A stretch of 25,660 nt of DNA from an uncultured Oscillospiraceae bacterium (GCA_900554775.1 USIK01000003.1:1-25660), one strand, 5' to 3'. Counted from the first letter of the stretch, positions 1-9,669 are shown. Notes: a model not told the origin generated them from the letters alone. Translations and numbers: made by a program.

Positions 1-76
1 GGTCGAGGTGACAGGACTTGAACCTGCGGCATCTTGGTCCCAAACCAAGCACTCTACCAAACTGAGCTACACCTCG
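1..76 (-). tRNA. tRNA-Pro (anticodon UGG), 3' A of CCA just outside window
   Basis: On the minus strand the sequence folds as a complete cloverleaf. The acceptor stem CGAGGTG (70-76) pairs with CACCTCG (4-10). A GCTC/GAGT D-stem follows, then a CTTGG/CCAAG anticodon stem with loop TTTGGGA, giving anticodon TGG at 40-42. The T-arm is GCAGG-TTCAAGT-CCTGT. The discriminator is A (position 3), and the first two bases of an encoded CCA tail fall at 1-2, so the final A lies outside the window. It reads proline codons, with UGG able to wobble across the CCN box. Confidence 0.95.
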
Positions 77-87
77 ACACTAAAAAT

Positions 88-116
88 ATTATAAAGTGTT
101 TTCAAGATTTTGTCAA
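88..116 (-). promoter_or_regulatory. Perfect sigma-A promoter for the tRNA-Pro
   Basis: The minus strand has TTGACA (111-116), a 17-base spacer and TATAAT (88-93), an exact consensus match. Transcription would start near 81, a few bases before the mature tRNA 5' end at 76, so the 5' leader removed by RNase P would be very short. Confidence 0.85.
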
Positions 117-150
117 GCATAATTTTACAATATTTCAAAAGTTTAAATTG

Positions 151-159
151 TGATATAAT
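151..159 (+). promoter_or_regulatory. Extended -10 promoter of addB
   Basis: TGATATAAT is a TGn extended -10 with a perfect TATAAT hexamer at 154-159. No good -35 is visible, as is common for extended -10 promoters. The predicted transcription start near 166 lies just before the SD AGGGAGG (173-179). This rules out any addB start codon upstream of about 166. Confidence 0.6.
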
Positions 160-178
160 TATTTTGAAAATCAGGGAG

Positions 179-3100
179 GTGGCCGAAATAGTAAAATTCA
201 TTTTAGGAAAGGCCGGAAGCGGAAAATCAAAGAAAATAAATGAAATAATTTTAAACGAAATAAATTCAGGAAACGAAAAATTAATAGTGATGGTTCCTGA
301 ACAATTTTCTTTTGAAAAAGAAAAATCAATGCTTGAGTTTTTGGGGAATAACAAATTTGGCAATGTGAAAGTTATGAGTTTTTCAAGGCTTTGCGATTTC
401 ATCCCGAGTGTTCTTAACATTCCTGCTGTGAAGCCTTCGAGCGATACGGCGCAAATTTTGATGATTAGCGAAGCAATTGAAAGCCTTAAATCAGACCTTA
501 AAATGTATGCCAAAGGTTCGGCTGATATGAAAGTTGCCGAGCTGATTTTAGAAACCATAAAAGAACTCAAATCGAATAAAATTGATAAAGAAGCCTTGCA
601 GAAAATCCACGATTTGTGCAGCAAAGATATTTTAAAGCAAAAAATCAAAGAAATGATTGCTATTTATGACGCTTACAAAGCTCTTTGCAAGAACGGCGAG
701 GGCGACTCGGCGGACACCTTAAGCGACTTGGAAGGTATCATCAGGTCAAGCAACTTTTTCGAAGGATACACAGTTTTTTTCGATGGTTTTAGCAATTTCA
801 CGGCGCAGCAATTTTCGCTCATAGAAGAAATCATGCTTCAAGCGAAAGAGATTTACATGGCCTTTTGTGTTGACGAAAAAGAAAGCGTTTCTTCAAATTA
901 CAGCTTGTTTTTACCTTCTTTGAAAACTATTGCCAAAATCAAAAAAATAGCGAGCAAAAATTTCATTAGTGCCGAAGAAAAAATAAATTTAAATGAAAGC
1001 GTTAAATTCGAAAATATTGAGCTTGAAACCCTGGAAGAAAACATTTTTCGGCCGGTTAAAAAAGCCTTTGAAAAAACGCCTGAGAATATTTTTCTTTATA
1101 ATGCCCTTGACCTTAGCGACGAATGCGAGCAAGTTGCGAGAACCGTGAGAAAACTGGTGATGCAAGGCAAGTGCAGGTATAAAGACATTGTAATTTTAAC
1201 GAGGGACATGCAAGCCTACGAAAGCGTTATTAAAAGCTCGCTTAGAAGATATCTTATCCCGTTTTTCGTGGATGCTCCTGAAAAACTTTTTAACAAAAAC
1301 CTCACGAATCTTGTTTTTTCGGCCTTTGATGTTATTCATAGCGGGTTTATGCCTGAAGATGTTTTAAGATATTTAAAAACGGGCCTCACAGGGGTCACCG
1401 CTGAAGAAATTTCGCTCCTTGAAAATTACGTTTTAATGTGGTATATAAAGTCCGAAGGGTGGTTTAAAGATTTTTCTTTTCACCCGAAGGGGTATTACAA
1501 AAACTTTGAAGAAGAGGACGAAAAAACTCTCGAGGAGCTTAATTTGATAAGAAAGAAAGTCCTTTTGCCGCTTGAAAACTTCAAAAATAATGTTAAAAAT
1601 AAAACCGGAAAAGGCATTTCGATTGCGGTTTATAATCTTTTAACTGAGGTAAACGCCGCGGAAAATTTGAAAGATTTTTGCGAATCGCTCGAAAAAAACG
1701 GAAGGCACGAAACTGCCGAAAAACATGCAATGATTTGGGATGCTTTGATGGAAATTTTAAATGAAATTGCCTCTTTGATGAGCGAAAAAAAGGTTTCTTC
1801 AAGGAAATATCTTGAAATTTTGAACCTTGCGCTTAACTTTGCGAATTTTTCGTATGTTCCGCAGTGCATCGACAATGTCACGGTTGCTTCCGCCGAAAGG
1901 AGTTTGGTTGCAGGTGCTAAAATCGTGTTTTTAATAGGGGCTGTTAGCGGTGAATTCCCGAAAATTCCGAGCAACTCAGAAATATTCACCGATCAAGAAG
2001 TAAATTACATTTCAGCTTTAGGCATCGAGCTCAAGGATACGACCGAAGCCTTTTTAATAAAAGAAAGATTTTTAGCGTATGGCGCAGTGGCCGCGCCGTC
2101 TGCGAGGCTTTTCGTTTCGTGGCCCTCGGCAGATTCCTTCGGCAAAAGCAAGTATCCTTCAGAGATAGTCAAAGAGATAAAAGAAGTCTTCCCTAATATC
2201 AAAGTTTTTTCGAAAGACAGCTTTAAAGACGAAGAAATGATAGCTTCGAAGGCTTCTGCGTTCGAGGTTTATGCTAAAAATAAGGGCGCTGTTTCGAGCT
2301 TAAATGAGACTTTGAAAAAGTTTTTGTTTTCGGATGACGATTACAAAGAAAAATGCAATACAATTGAAACTTTTCTCGATGAAAACCGATTTAACTTTGC
2401 TTCTTCTGGCGGAGCTTTAAACCTTTTTGGCGAAAATTTGAAGCTTTCGGCTTCGCAGATTGAAAAGTATTATTCCTGCCGGTTTGCTTATTTTTGCGAA
2501 TATGGCCTTAGGGCGAAAGTGCGCGAAAACACTCCCTTTGGGAGCATGGATTACGGTACTATGATTCATTTTTTGTTTGAAAAGCTCTTTAAAAAATACT
2601 CAGACGACAAAATAATTTCGTTTGAAAATGAAGCACTTGAAGATGAAGTTTCAGGGCTTCTTAGAAATTACATAGAAGAAAAGCTAGGCGGCTTTGAAAA
2701 CAAACCTCAAATTTTCCTTTACACGATCGAAAGGCTTAAAAAATCGGTTGTATTTTTAATAAAATATCTTTCGCAGCAGCTGGAAGCTTCGGAGTTTAAA
2801 GTCCTCGGAGCGGAGCTTGAAATTTCGAAAAAAGGCGTCATAAAACCAATTGAAATAGATCTTCCCGGCGGCAGAAAAGTGACTATTGAGGGCAAAATTG
2901 ATCGCGCGGACATAATGAGCAAAGAAAACGAAAATTTCGTTAGAATAATAGACTACAAAACAGGCAGCAAGCAGTTTAAGCTTTCGGATGTTTTTTACGG
3001 TCTTAATATGCAGATGCTTATTTATCTTCTCACGATCAAAGAAAACGGCATTAAAAGCTACAAAAATATCATCCCTGCAGGGATTCTTTATTTCACCGCT

Positions 3101-3544
3101 CTTAAACCTTTGATTGAAACTAAGAGTCTTGAAAGCGAAGAAAAAATTGAAAATGAAATTAAAAAGAAACTTAGGATGAATGGGCTCATCCTTAGCGATA
3201 AAGAAGTTGTTCTAGGCATGGAAAAGGGCGGCAAAGGGCAGTTTATTCCTGCAAGCGTTAAAGACGGCGAGGTTAAAAAGACTGATTCCGTTATAAGTCT
3301 TGGCGAGCTTGAAATAGTGGGCGAGCATGTTAAAACGCTTGTGAAATTGATGTGCGAAGATTTGTTTTCGGGCAAAGTTTCCGCTAAACCTGTTATGTTC
3401 AAAAACAACAATTCATCATGCAAATTTTGCAAATATCATTCGATTTGTGGCTATGAAAAAGATAATTTCAAAAAAATTGCTTCGATGACCAACGAAGAAA
3501 CACTTGAAAAAATGAAGGGAAGTGAAAACAAGCATGACAAGTAA
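179..3544 (+). CDS. addB: AddB, ATP-dependent helicase-nuclease subunit B
   Basis: AddB is the second subunit of the AddAB helicase-nuclease, which resects double-strand breaks and recognises Chi-like sites before RecA loading. Seen here (numbered from GTG 179): a Walker A-like GKAGSGKS near residues 10-17, a RecB-type nuclease motif IDYKTG with Asp925 and Lys927, and the four cysteines expected to hold the 4Fe-4S staple (Cys767, then Cys1081, Cys1084 and Cys1090 in CKFCKYHSIC). The length of about 1120 residues suits the family. The start is uncertain: the frame stays open upstream to a TTG at 110, but that precedes the promoter. GTG 179 overlaps the SD, and the codon best spaced from the SD (175-179) is ATA at 188, followed by VKFILG. 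Its stop overlaps addA, indicating translational coupling. Confidence 0.95.
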   Translation: MAEIVKFILGKAGSGKSKKINEIILNEINSGNEKLIVMVPEQFSFEKEKSMLEFLGNNKFGNVKVMSFSRLCDFIPSVLNIPAVKPSSDTAQILMISEAIESLKSDLKMYAKGSADMKVAELILETIKELKSNKIDKEALQKIHDLCSKDILKQKIKEMIAIYDAYKALCKNGEGDSADTLSDLEGIIRSSNFFEGYTVFFDGFSNFTAQQFSLIEEIMLQAKEIYMAFCVDEKESVSSNYSLFLPSLKTIAKIKKIASKNFISAEEKINLNESVKFENIELETLEENIFRPVKKAFEKTPENIFLYNALDLSDECEQVARTVRKLVMQGKCRYKDIVILTRDMQAYESVIKSSLRRYLIPFFVDAPEKLFNKNLTNLVFSAFDVIHSGFMPEDVLRYLKTGLTGVTAEEISLLENYVLMWYIKSEGWFKDFSFHPKGYYKNFEEEDEKTLEELNLIRKKVLLPLENFKNNVKNKTGKGISIAVYNLLTEVNAAENLKDFCESLEKNGRHETAEKHAMIWDALMEILNEIASLMSEKKVSSRKYLEILNLALNFANFSYVPQCIDNVTVASAERSLVAGAKIVFLIGAVSGEFPKIPSNSEIFTDQEVNYISALGIELKDTTEAFLIKERFLAYGAVAAPSARLFVSWPSADSFGKSKYPSEIVKEIKEVFPNIKVFSKDSFKDEEMIASKASAFEVYAKNKGAVSSLNETLKKFLFSDDDYKEKCNTIETFLDENRFNFASSGGALNLFGENLKLSASQIEKYYSCRFAYFCEYGLRAKVRENTPFGSMDYGTMIHFLFEKLFKKYSDDKIISFENEALEDEVSGLLRNYIEEKLGGFENKPQIFLYTIERLKKSVVFLIKYLSQQLEASEFKVLGAELEISKKGVIKPIEIDLPGGRKVTIEGKIDRADIMSKENENFVRIIDYKTGSKQFKLSDVFYGLNMQMLIYLLTIKENGIKSYKNIIPAGILYFTALKPLIETKSLESEEKIENEIKKKLRMNGLILSDKEVVLGMEKGGKGQFIPASVKDGEVKKTDSVISLGELEIVGEHVKTLVKLMCEDLFSGKVSAKPVMFKNNNSSCKFCKYHSICGYEKDNFKKIASMTNEETLEKMKGSENKHDK

Positions 3545-6500
3545 CTGGACTGAAGACCAAAAAAAAGCCATTTCTTCAACTGGGGGGACGGTTTTGGTTG
3601 CGGCAGCGGCAGGCTCGGGCAAAACTTCGGTTTTGGTGCAAAGGGTTATAGACCGCATAACCGACGAAAAAAATCCCGTTGACCTTGATAAATTTTTGAT
3701 CGTTACTTTTACTAATTCCGCCGCAAGAGAAATGAAAGACCGCATTTCGAGCAGCCTTTCGAACCTTTTGACTAAAAATCCGGGGAATTTAAATCTCCAC
3801 AGGCAGCAAATGCTTCTTAAATCCGCGCAGATTGGAACTATCCACAGTTTCTGCAACAATATTGTTAAAGAAAATTTCTTCCGCCTGGGGATTTCACCGA
3901 ATTTTAAAATAGGGACTTCGAGCGAGCTGGAAATAATAAAAGAAAGGGCGCTTGAAAACACTTTCGAGCATTTTTACAGCAGCGAAAAAGAAAAATTCAC
4001 TAAAATTCTTGATATTTTCAGCGGCGAAAAAAGCACTGAGAAGCTAGAAAGCACTGTGTTTGCTTTAAACGAGTTTATGAATTCTCTTGCATTTCCTGAA
4101 ATTTGGCTTGAAAAAAAGCTCAGGCTTTATGATGAAGCCTCGAGCTCGGAAGATAAAAACATTTGGATGAAAACCATAGTGGATTACTCGCTAGGAGCGG
4201 TTGATTACGCCATCTGCCTGCTTGAAGATGCTCTTAAAACTTCGGGTGATTTTGAAGACCTTAAAAAGTCATATTTCGAAACTTTAAGCGCTGATATTGA
4301 TATGCTAAAAAACTTAAAAATCAGCCTTGAAACCGAAAGCTGGAGCGAAATTTCAAAAAAAGTAAACGGGATTTTATTTGCCAGGCTCAAACCCTGCCGC
4401 ACGAAAGAAAATGAAGAGCTCAAAAACGAAATCGTTATGAAAAGAAATTCAGCAAAAGAGGTCATCTCGGGGCTTAAGGGCCATTTTGTTTCAAACGGCG
4501 ATGAAATCAAAGAAATAGGGCAGATTTTGAAAGATCTTTTTGAAATCACTCTTTATTTTAGAAATGAAGTCTGGGCGCTTAAACTCGTGCGGAACATGAT
4601 TGACTTTAGCGATCTTGAAAGGCTTGCAATTGAAGTTTTGGCCGAAAATGCCGAGCCTCTTGAAAAAAGCAGCGTTGCGAAAGAAATTTCTGAGAGATTC
4701 ACCGAAGTGATGGTTGACGAATATCAAGACATAAACGAAGTTCAAGACACGATTTTTAAGCTCATCACGAAAAACGAAAGTAACCTTTTCATGGTTGGCG
4801 ATGTTAAGCAAAGCATTTATAAATTCAGGCAGTCACGGCCGAAGATTTTTCTTTCAAAAAAGGGCAGTTTTGCGGTCTACGATGAAAACAAAGATCTTTA
4901 CCCAGCGAAGATTATCCTTGGCAAGAATTTCAGGAGCAAAGCGGCGGTGATCAGCAGCGTTAACTTTATTTTTAGGTGCCTTATGTCTGAAAAAGTGGGC
5001 GAGATAGACTATAACGACGAAGAAAAACTCTTCCCCGGAGCGGAATATGAAGAAACCGGCGAAAAAGATGTTTCGGTCAAGTTTATTAAAGCTTCAAGCG
5101 ACGAAGATACCTCGGTTTTGGAAGCAAGAGAAATTGCAAAAACGATAATGCAGATGATATCAAGCGGGTATAAAGTGAAAAAAGGCGATAGCTACCGAAA
5201 CGCAACTTACAGCGACTTTTGCATTCTTTTGAGGAAGTCAAACGCCTTTGCGCATATTTACGCCAAAGAACTAAGCGCTTGTGCGATTCCTGCATGGACG
5301 GAAACTAACGACAAATTCCTTGAAACAACCGAAATTTCTGTTATTCTTTCGATTCTTAAGGTTATTGACAATGCCACTGATGACGTTCCGCTGATTTCTT
5401 GCATGCTTAGCCCGCTTTTTGGGTTTAATATTGATGAACTTTCGAAAATTAGAAGCCTTAACAGGGATATTCCGTTTTATTTTGCCCTCAAAGATTATGC
5501 GAAAAATTCCGAAAAGCTTGAAAAATTCCTTGAAAAAATTGATTACTTCCGCAAAATTAGCGGTACGATGCCTTGCAGCGAACTGATTGATTTTATTTAT
5601 GAAACAACGCAGTACCCTTCCATTTGCCTTGCTCTTCCCGGCGGCGAAATTAAAAAAGCGAACCTCATTTTGCTAAGAGATTACGCCAAAAAGTTTGACG
5701 AAGACCTTTCGAAAGGCCTTAGCGGTTTCCTTAATTTCATTAAAAATCTTCAAAAGAAAAACGCCGATCTTCCTTCAGCTTTTGTTTCTTCCGAGGCGGA
5801 TAACACCGTTAAAATAATGAGCATTCACAAGTCAAAGGGCCTTGAATTTCCGGTTTGCATAATTGCGGGTTGCTCGAAGAAATTTAATAAAGATAGTGGC
5901 GATTTGGTGATCCACCCTGAGCTTGGCTTTGGGATAAAAACTAGAAGCGCAGATGGCCTTTCGCAGCACAGCAATCTTGTTTTCGACGCGATAAATCTTA
6001 AAAACGAAAGCGAAAACACCTCCGAAGAGGTGAGGATTCTTTACGTTGCGCTCACTCGCGCCAAGCATAAATTCATCATCATGGCGAGCGTTAAAGACGA
6101 AAGAAAAATAACCGAAAAGTGCCTTTTGATTCAAAGCTTCAGCTCTGTTAACCCTTATCTTGTGGGCAGCTCGAGCAGCTTCCTTGATTGGATTTTAATA
6201 TGCATTTGTTTCAGCAGTGCGAAACGTCAGCTTTTTGAGGCTTTTGGAATTGGAAATCAGCTTTTGGAAAATAGCGAAAATTCAGGAAATTTAAATTGGG
6301 ATATTGAATTTTTAAAACCTGATTCTTCTCTAAGTGAGTTGCCCGAAGAAGAAATTTTAAATGAGCCTTGCCAGCAAGCTGAAAATATTGACGAGGATTT
6401 TTTGAAAAAACTGGAAGAAATTTCAAATTTTAAATATCCTTTCGAAAAATCTTCTCAAGCGCCGATAAAAATAGCCGCCTCGAAGCTTTCACACAGCGGT

Positions 6501-7058
6501 GAATGGCAAAATTATTTTGCGGCATCGGTTCCTGCGTTTATGTCTGCTTCGAATACTTCCGCAACCGCAAGGGGCACGGCAATGCACAAATTCATGTGTT
6601 TGGCAGAAATAAAAGCCGCCCGAGAAGACCTCAGCCGTGAAATCGAAAGGCTTTTAAACCGAGGATTATTTTCTTCTCAGGAGGCAAAACTGCTTAATAA
6701 AATTTCTATCGAAAAGTTTTTAAACTCGAATTTATGCGAAAGAATTTTGAAGAGCAAAAAGGTTTTAAGGGAGTTTAAGTTTTCAGTGAAAATGCCACTT
6801 AGTGCGTCGCTTTTCGAAGAAGATGAAAAAGATGAAAACTCAGTTGTTGTGCAGGGCGCGATGGACTGCGCATTCTTGGAAGACGATGGCTTTGTTATAG
6901 TCGATTACAAAACTGACAAAACCGAAAATATGCAGTCCCTTTATGAAAAATATGTTTCTCAGCTTAGCATTTATAAATACGCGCTTGAAGAAACGCAGAA
7001 TTTGAAAGTCAAAGAAACGGGAATTTATTCGTTTTATCTTTCGGATTATTTATGCTAA
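3534..7058 (+). CDS. addA: AddA, ATP-dependent helicase-nuclease subunit A
   Basis: AddA is the UvrD/Rep-family (SF1A) 3'-5' helicase and nuclease subunit that partners AddB. In order it shows: Walker A AAAAGSGKT near residues 23-31; motif Ia region IHSFC; Walker B DEYQD with Asp395; motif III GDVKQSIYKFR; motif V IHKSKGLEF near 763; motif VI LYVALTRAKH; and a C-terminal RecB-type nuclease domain with GTAMHKFM, the Asp of GAMDCAF, and DYKTDK from Asp1124. The length of 1174 residues is close to that usual for AddA. ATG 3534 is preferred because TSNWTEDQKKAI follows it as in relatives. A GTG at 3522 is in frame but only one base from the AAGGGA purine tract. It overlaps the last 11 bases of addB. 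Its 3' end overlaps the 3' end of convergent radA by 9 bases. Confidence 0.96.
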   Translation: MTSNWTEDQKKAISSTGGTVLVAAAAGSGKTSVLVQRVIDRITDEKNPVDLDKFLIVTFTNSAAREMKDRISSSLSNLLTKNPGNLNLHRQQMLLKSAQIGTIHSFCNNIVKENFFRLGISPNFKIGTSSELEIIKERALENTFEHFYSSEKEKFTKILDIFSGEKSTEKLESTVFALNEFMNSLAFPEIWLEKKLRLYDEASSSEDKNIWMKTIVDYSLGAVDYAICLLEDALKTSGDFEDLKKSYFETLSADIDMLKNLKISLETESWSEISKKVNGILFARLKPCRTKENEELKNEIVMKRNSAKEVISGLKGHFVSNGDEIKEIGQILKDLFEITLYFRNEVWALKLVRNMIDFSDLERLAIEVLAENAEPLEKSSVAKEISERFTEVMVDEYQDINEVQDTIFKLITKNESNLFMVGDVKQSIYKFRQSRPKIFLSKKGSFAVYDENKDLYPAKIILGKNFRSKAAVISSVNFIFRCLMSEKVGEIDYNDEEKLFPGAEYEETGEKDVSVKFIKASSDEDTSVLEAREIAKTIMQMISSGYKVKKGDSYRNATYSDFCILLRKSNAFAHIYAKELSACAIPAWTETNDKFLETTEISVILSILKVIDNATDDVPLISCMLSPLFGFNIDELSKIRSLNRDIPFYFALKDYAKNSEKLEKFLEKIDYFRKISGTMPCSELIDFIYETTQYPSICLALPGGEIKKANLILLRDYAKKFDEDLSKGLSGFLNFIKNLQKKNADLPSAFVSSEADNTVKIMSIHKSKGLEFPVCIIAGCSKKFNKDSGDLVIHPELGFGIKTRSADGLSQHSNLVFDAINLKNESENTSEEVRILYVALTRAKHKFIIMASVKDERKITEKCLLIQSFSSVNPYLVGSSSSFLDWILICICFSSAKRQLFEAFGIGNQLLENSENSGNLNWDIEFLKPDSSLSELPEEEILNEPCQQAENIDEDFLKKLEEISNFKYPFEKSSQAPIKIAASKLSHSGEWQNYFAASVPAFMSASNTSATARGTAMHKFMCLAEIKAAREDLSREIERLLNRGLFSSQEAKLLNKISIEKFLNSNLCERILKSKKVLREFKFSVKMPLSASLFEEDEKDENSVVVQGAMDCAFLEDDGFVIVDYKTDKTENMQSLYEKYVSQLSIYKYALEETQNLKVKETGIYSFYLSDYLC

Positions 7059-8435
7059 AGCTTCTTCGACAGCTTGGCGAATAGTCCTAACGCCGATGAT
7101 TTTAATGTCGTATTTTTCCTTATTTTTAACCGATTTTAAATTGTGGTAGGGAATAATGCACTTTGTGAAACCCAGCCTGCAGGCCTCTCTTATCCTGTTT
7201 TCGGCGTTTGAAACCGCCCGAATCTCACCCGCAAGGCCAATTTCGCCAAAGGCCATTGTTTCGTCACTCACCACAGCGTCTTTAAGGCTGGAAACAAGAG
7301 CAATCGCAACCGAAAGGTCCGCTGCGGGCTCATCGAGTTTAATTCCTCCAACGGCATTGATGTAGGCGTCCATATTTGAAAAATGAAACCCTGCGCGCTT
7401 TTCAAGAACGGCTAAAATTAATGCCATTCTGTTGTAATCAAATCCTGTAGCGGTTCTTCTGGGGTTGCCAAAGTTAGTTGGGGTTACTAAGCCTTGAACT
7501 TCGGTTAAAAGCGGCCTGGAGCCTTGCATAAGGCAAGCAACGCATATGCCCGAAACACCATGAGGTTTGCCCGAAAGAAGCATCTCGGAAGGGTTTTCAA
7601 CTTCGCTTAGACCTTCATTTTCCATGCAAAAAACGCCCATTTCATTTGTTGAGCCGTGCCTGTTTTTAACGGCCCTTAAAATCCTGTATGAAGTTTGGTT
7701 GTCACCTTCAAAATACAAAACCGTGTCAACCATGTGTTCCAAAACTTTCGGTCCAGCGATTGCGCCGTCTTTGTTAACGTGGCCTATCATCAAAGTGGTT
7801 ATATCAAGTGATTTTGCAAGTTTTAAAAGCGCATTCGTGCACTCTTTAACTTGAGAAACACTCCCCGGGATCGAAGAAGATTCAGGGCTGCTCATGGTTT
7901 GAATTGAGTCTATTATTAAAATGTCAGGGTGAGTGAACTCCGCTTCAGCGCAGATGAGTTCTATGTTTGTTTCAGTCATCAAAAATAGGTTTTCATTCTC
8001 GACATTTAGTCTTGAAGCGCGCATTTTAATTTGCCTTTTTGATTCTTCGCCCGAAACATACAGGATTTTCAAATCCTTGTTTATATATTTGCAGATTTGC
8101 AAAAGCAGCGTAGATTTTCCTATTCCTGGTGTTCCGCCTAAAAGCGAAAGAGAGCCTTTGACTATTCCTCCGCCGAAGACTCTGTCGAGTTCTTTAAAGC
8201 CCGTTTTGAACCTTGTTTCTTCGTTTATGTCAACTTTATTCATTGCAATTTGAGTCACGCTTGATTGAGTCATTTTTGGCTTCAGGCGTGGCTTTTTCCC
8301 GGCTGAGGAAACTTCCGAAACGATTTCTTCGTTCATTGTGTTTCCTTGGCCGCAAGAGGGGCATATTCCATTCCATTTGCTTGAGCTAAAGCCGCATTCC
8401 GAGCAAACGAAAACGCTTTTTGATTTTTTTATCAT
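7050..8435 (-). CDS. radA: RadA, DNA repair/branch-migration ATPase
   Basis: RadA (Sms) is a RecA-like hexameric ATPase that helps extend D-loops and process recombination intermediates. Seen in the 461-residue product: an N-terminal four-cysteine zinc finger (Cys11, Cys14, Cys25, Cys28); Walker A GGTPGIGKS near 100-108; the Walker B strand ILIIDSIQ; the RadA signature KNRHG near 257-261; and a C-terminal Lon-protease-like domain around AADLSVAIALVSS, which is structural and not proteolytic in this family. The start is ATG 8435 with SD AAGGAAG about five bases upstream. A GTG five codons earlier overlaps that SD and is unlikely. The pairing of addAB and radA at their 3' ends joins two recombination functions, although they are transcribed towards each other. 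Confidence 0.96.
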   Translation of the reverse strand: MIKKSKSVFVCSECGFSSSKWNGICPSCGQGNTMNEEIVSEVSSAGKKPRLKPKMTQSSVTQIAMNKVDINEETRFKTGFKELDRVFGGGIVKGSLSLLGGTPGIGKSTLLLQICKYINKDLKILYVSGEESKRQIKMRASRLNVENENLFLMTETNIELICAEAEFTHPDILIIDSIQTMSSPESSSIPGSVSQVKECTNALLKLAKSLDITTLMIGHVNKDGAIAGPKVLEHMVDTVLYFEGDNQTSYRILRAVKNRHGSTNEMGVFCMENEGLSEVENPSEMLLSGKPHGVSGICVACLMQGSRPLLTEVQGLVTPTNFGNPRRTATGFDYNRMALILAVLEKRAGFHFSNMDAYINAVGGIKLDEPAADLSVAIALVSSLKDAVVSDETMAFGEIGLAGEIRAVSNAENRIREACRLGFTKCIIPYHNLKSVKNKEKYDIKIIGVRTIRQAVEEALA

Positions 8436-8560
8436 GTTAACTTCCTTCACTTTTTAATTTACTTACTTTAATATACAGACTTTTATTTTGATAAGAAAGT
8501 TATTTTTTAATTAAAAATCAAATAGGAACATTTTTAATATAAAATATACAATTAATTTCC

Positions 8561-9628
8561 TTAAAATTCTATCACGGAAAGACCTAAGCCATCATTTTCT
8601 GGTTGTTTAAAAATTGATGAATTAGCGGAAGGATTTCGTGATGACGCTTGAGAAGAAGGAACAACTTCTTCGATGGGCTGTGTAGAATCTGGGTCCATTA
8701 TAGAATTATGAAGGTCTGACATACATTCACAAAGAGCGTCTATGTCTTTATCAATTATTTTCCCTTCGATGTGATTTCTTGCTCTATTGTAAGCAGATTT
8801 TTGACTAAAAAAATATACCTTTCCATTAAGCAGAATTATAAAATCATGTTGACTTTTTTTTACAATTATTCTTAAAAAGCCTCTTGTTTCAGCACCGCCG
8901 GCTATTTTGGTTCCATAGCAAGGATCGCAAAAAGTTAGAAAAGCGCATAAACATGCCAGTTTATCCATTATTTTGCCTTTTGGCGGAAGAACTGTTGGGA
9001 AGGCATTAGTTTCATTTTCTATTTTTTCTTCTTTGGTCATTTTTGGCTTTAATTTTGTATTCGCTTGTATACATTGGTCTTTATTTTCTATGTATTTGAA
9101 CAAACTTTTGTGATCTTCAAATATTTTGCTTAAACATTTCATTAAATTATCATCAATCGAGCTGGATCCTTTAATATCAAATTGCATATACTTTAATATT
9201 ATTTCGAAAATTTCTTTTCTTTTTTCAGGTTCGATTTTAGAATTTAAAAAATCTGTCACACCTTTGTAAGTTCCGCCCTTGGGCACAAACCTTATGTATC
9301 GGTTATCTTTTGGGCAATATTTAAAAAATACTTTAACCATTCCAAATGGTGTGGGAATATTTTCAAAAAAATTTTCTCCTTCAATATGCTTAAAAAGATC
9401 TGTGTTGCACAGTTGCTGCTGAAGGTAGCGGTAGTCTCCAGTTTCTTTAATTCTAGTGAATTCATCACTTTTTTGTTTGTTGAGTAATTGCGGGCTAATT
9501 TGAGAATTTGGTTGATGCAAAGATGGTTGCGAGGATTCAATTATTTGAGTGCTTATTTGTGACTGTTTGAATGATTGATGGCATAATTGGCTTGTAGAAG
9601 ATTGAGAAACGGGTGGTGAATAAAACAA
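8561..9628 (-). CDS. Unrecognised 355-residue Gln/Ser-rich cytoplasmic protein
   Basis: I do not recognise this family. The start is TTG 9628, placed nine bases after a strong AGGAGG (9638-9643) and behind a near-consensus promoter (9670-9698), so the gene looks real and expressed. Residues 1-52 are low-complexity, rich in Gln, Ser and Pro. Residues 55-320 look like a folded domain of mixed helix and strand, including IPTPFGMVKVFFKY (91-104), a region near 118-130, and LRIIVKK / DFIILLNGKVYFF (252-274). A cysteine cluster C-x-C-x5-C-x2-C sits at 226-237 and could bind a metal. The last 30 residues are again Ser/Pro/Asn-rich. There is no signal peptide or membrane segment. It stands alone between radA and the cwlD-like gene, which gives no clear functional hint. 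Confidence 0.75.
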   Translation of the reverse strand: MFYSPPVSQSSTSQLCHQSFKQSQISTQIIESSQPSLHQPNSQISPQLLNKQKSDEFTRIKETGDYRYLQQQLCNTDLFKHIEGENFFENIPTPFGMVKVFFKYCPKDNRYIRFVPKGGTYKGVTDFLNSKIEPEKRKEIFEIILKYMQFDIKGSSSIDDNLMKCLSKIFEDHKSLFKYIENKDQCIQANTKLKPKMTKEEKIENETNAFPTVLPPKGKIMDKLACLCAFLTFCDPCYGTKIAGGAETRGFLRIIVKKSQHDFIILLNGKVYFFSQKSAYNRARNHIEGKIIDKDIDALCECMSDLHNSIMDPDSTQPIEEVVPSSQASSRNPSANSSIFKQPENDGLGLSVIEF

Positions 9629-9669
9629 ACTATTAAACCTCCTGCTTTTTTAACTTCTTTTTTTAAAAT

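Noticed and set aside
110..178. Extension of addB to the upstream TTG at 110
   Set aside because: The frame is open, but the extended -10 at 151-159 and the SD at 173-179 lie downstream of it, and the added residues have no counterpart in the AddB family.
8500..8530. TTTTTAATTAAAAA palindrome as a terminator for the 355-residue gene
   Set aside because: It has no GC pairs and would not form a stable stem. It is probably just AT-rich spacer.
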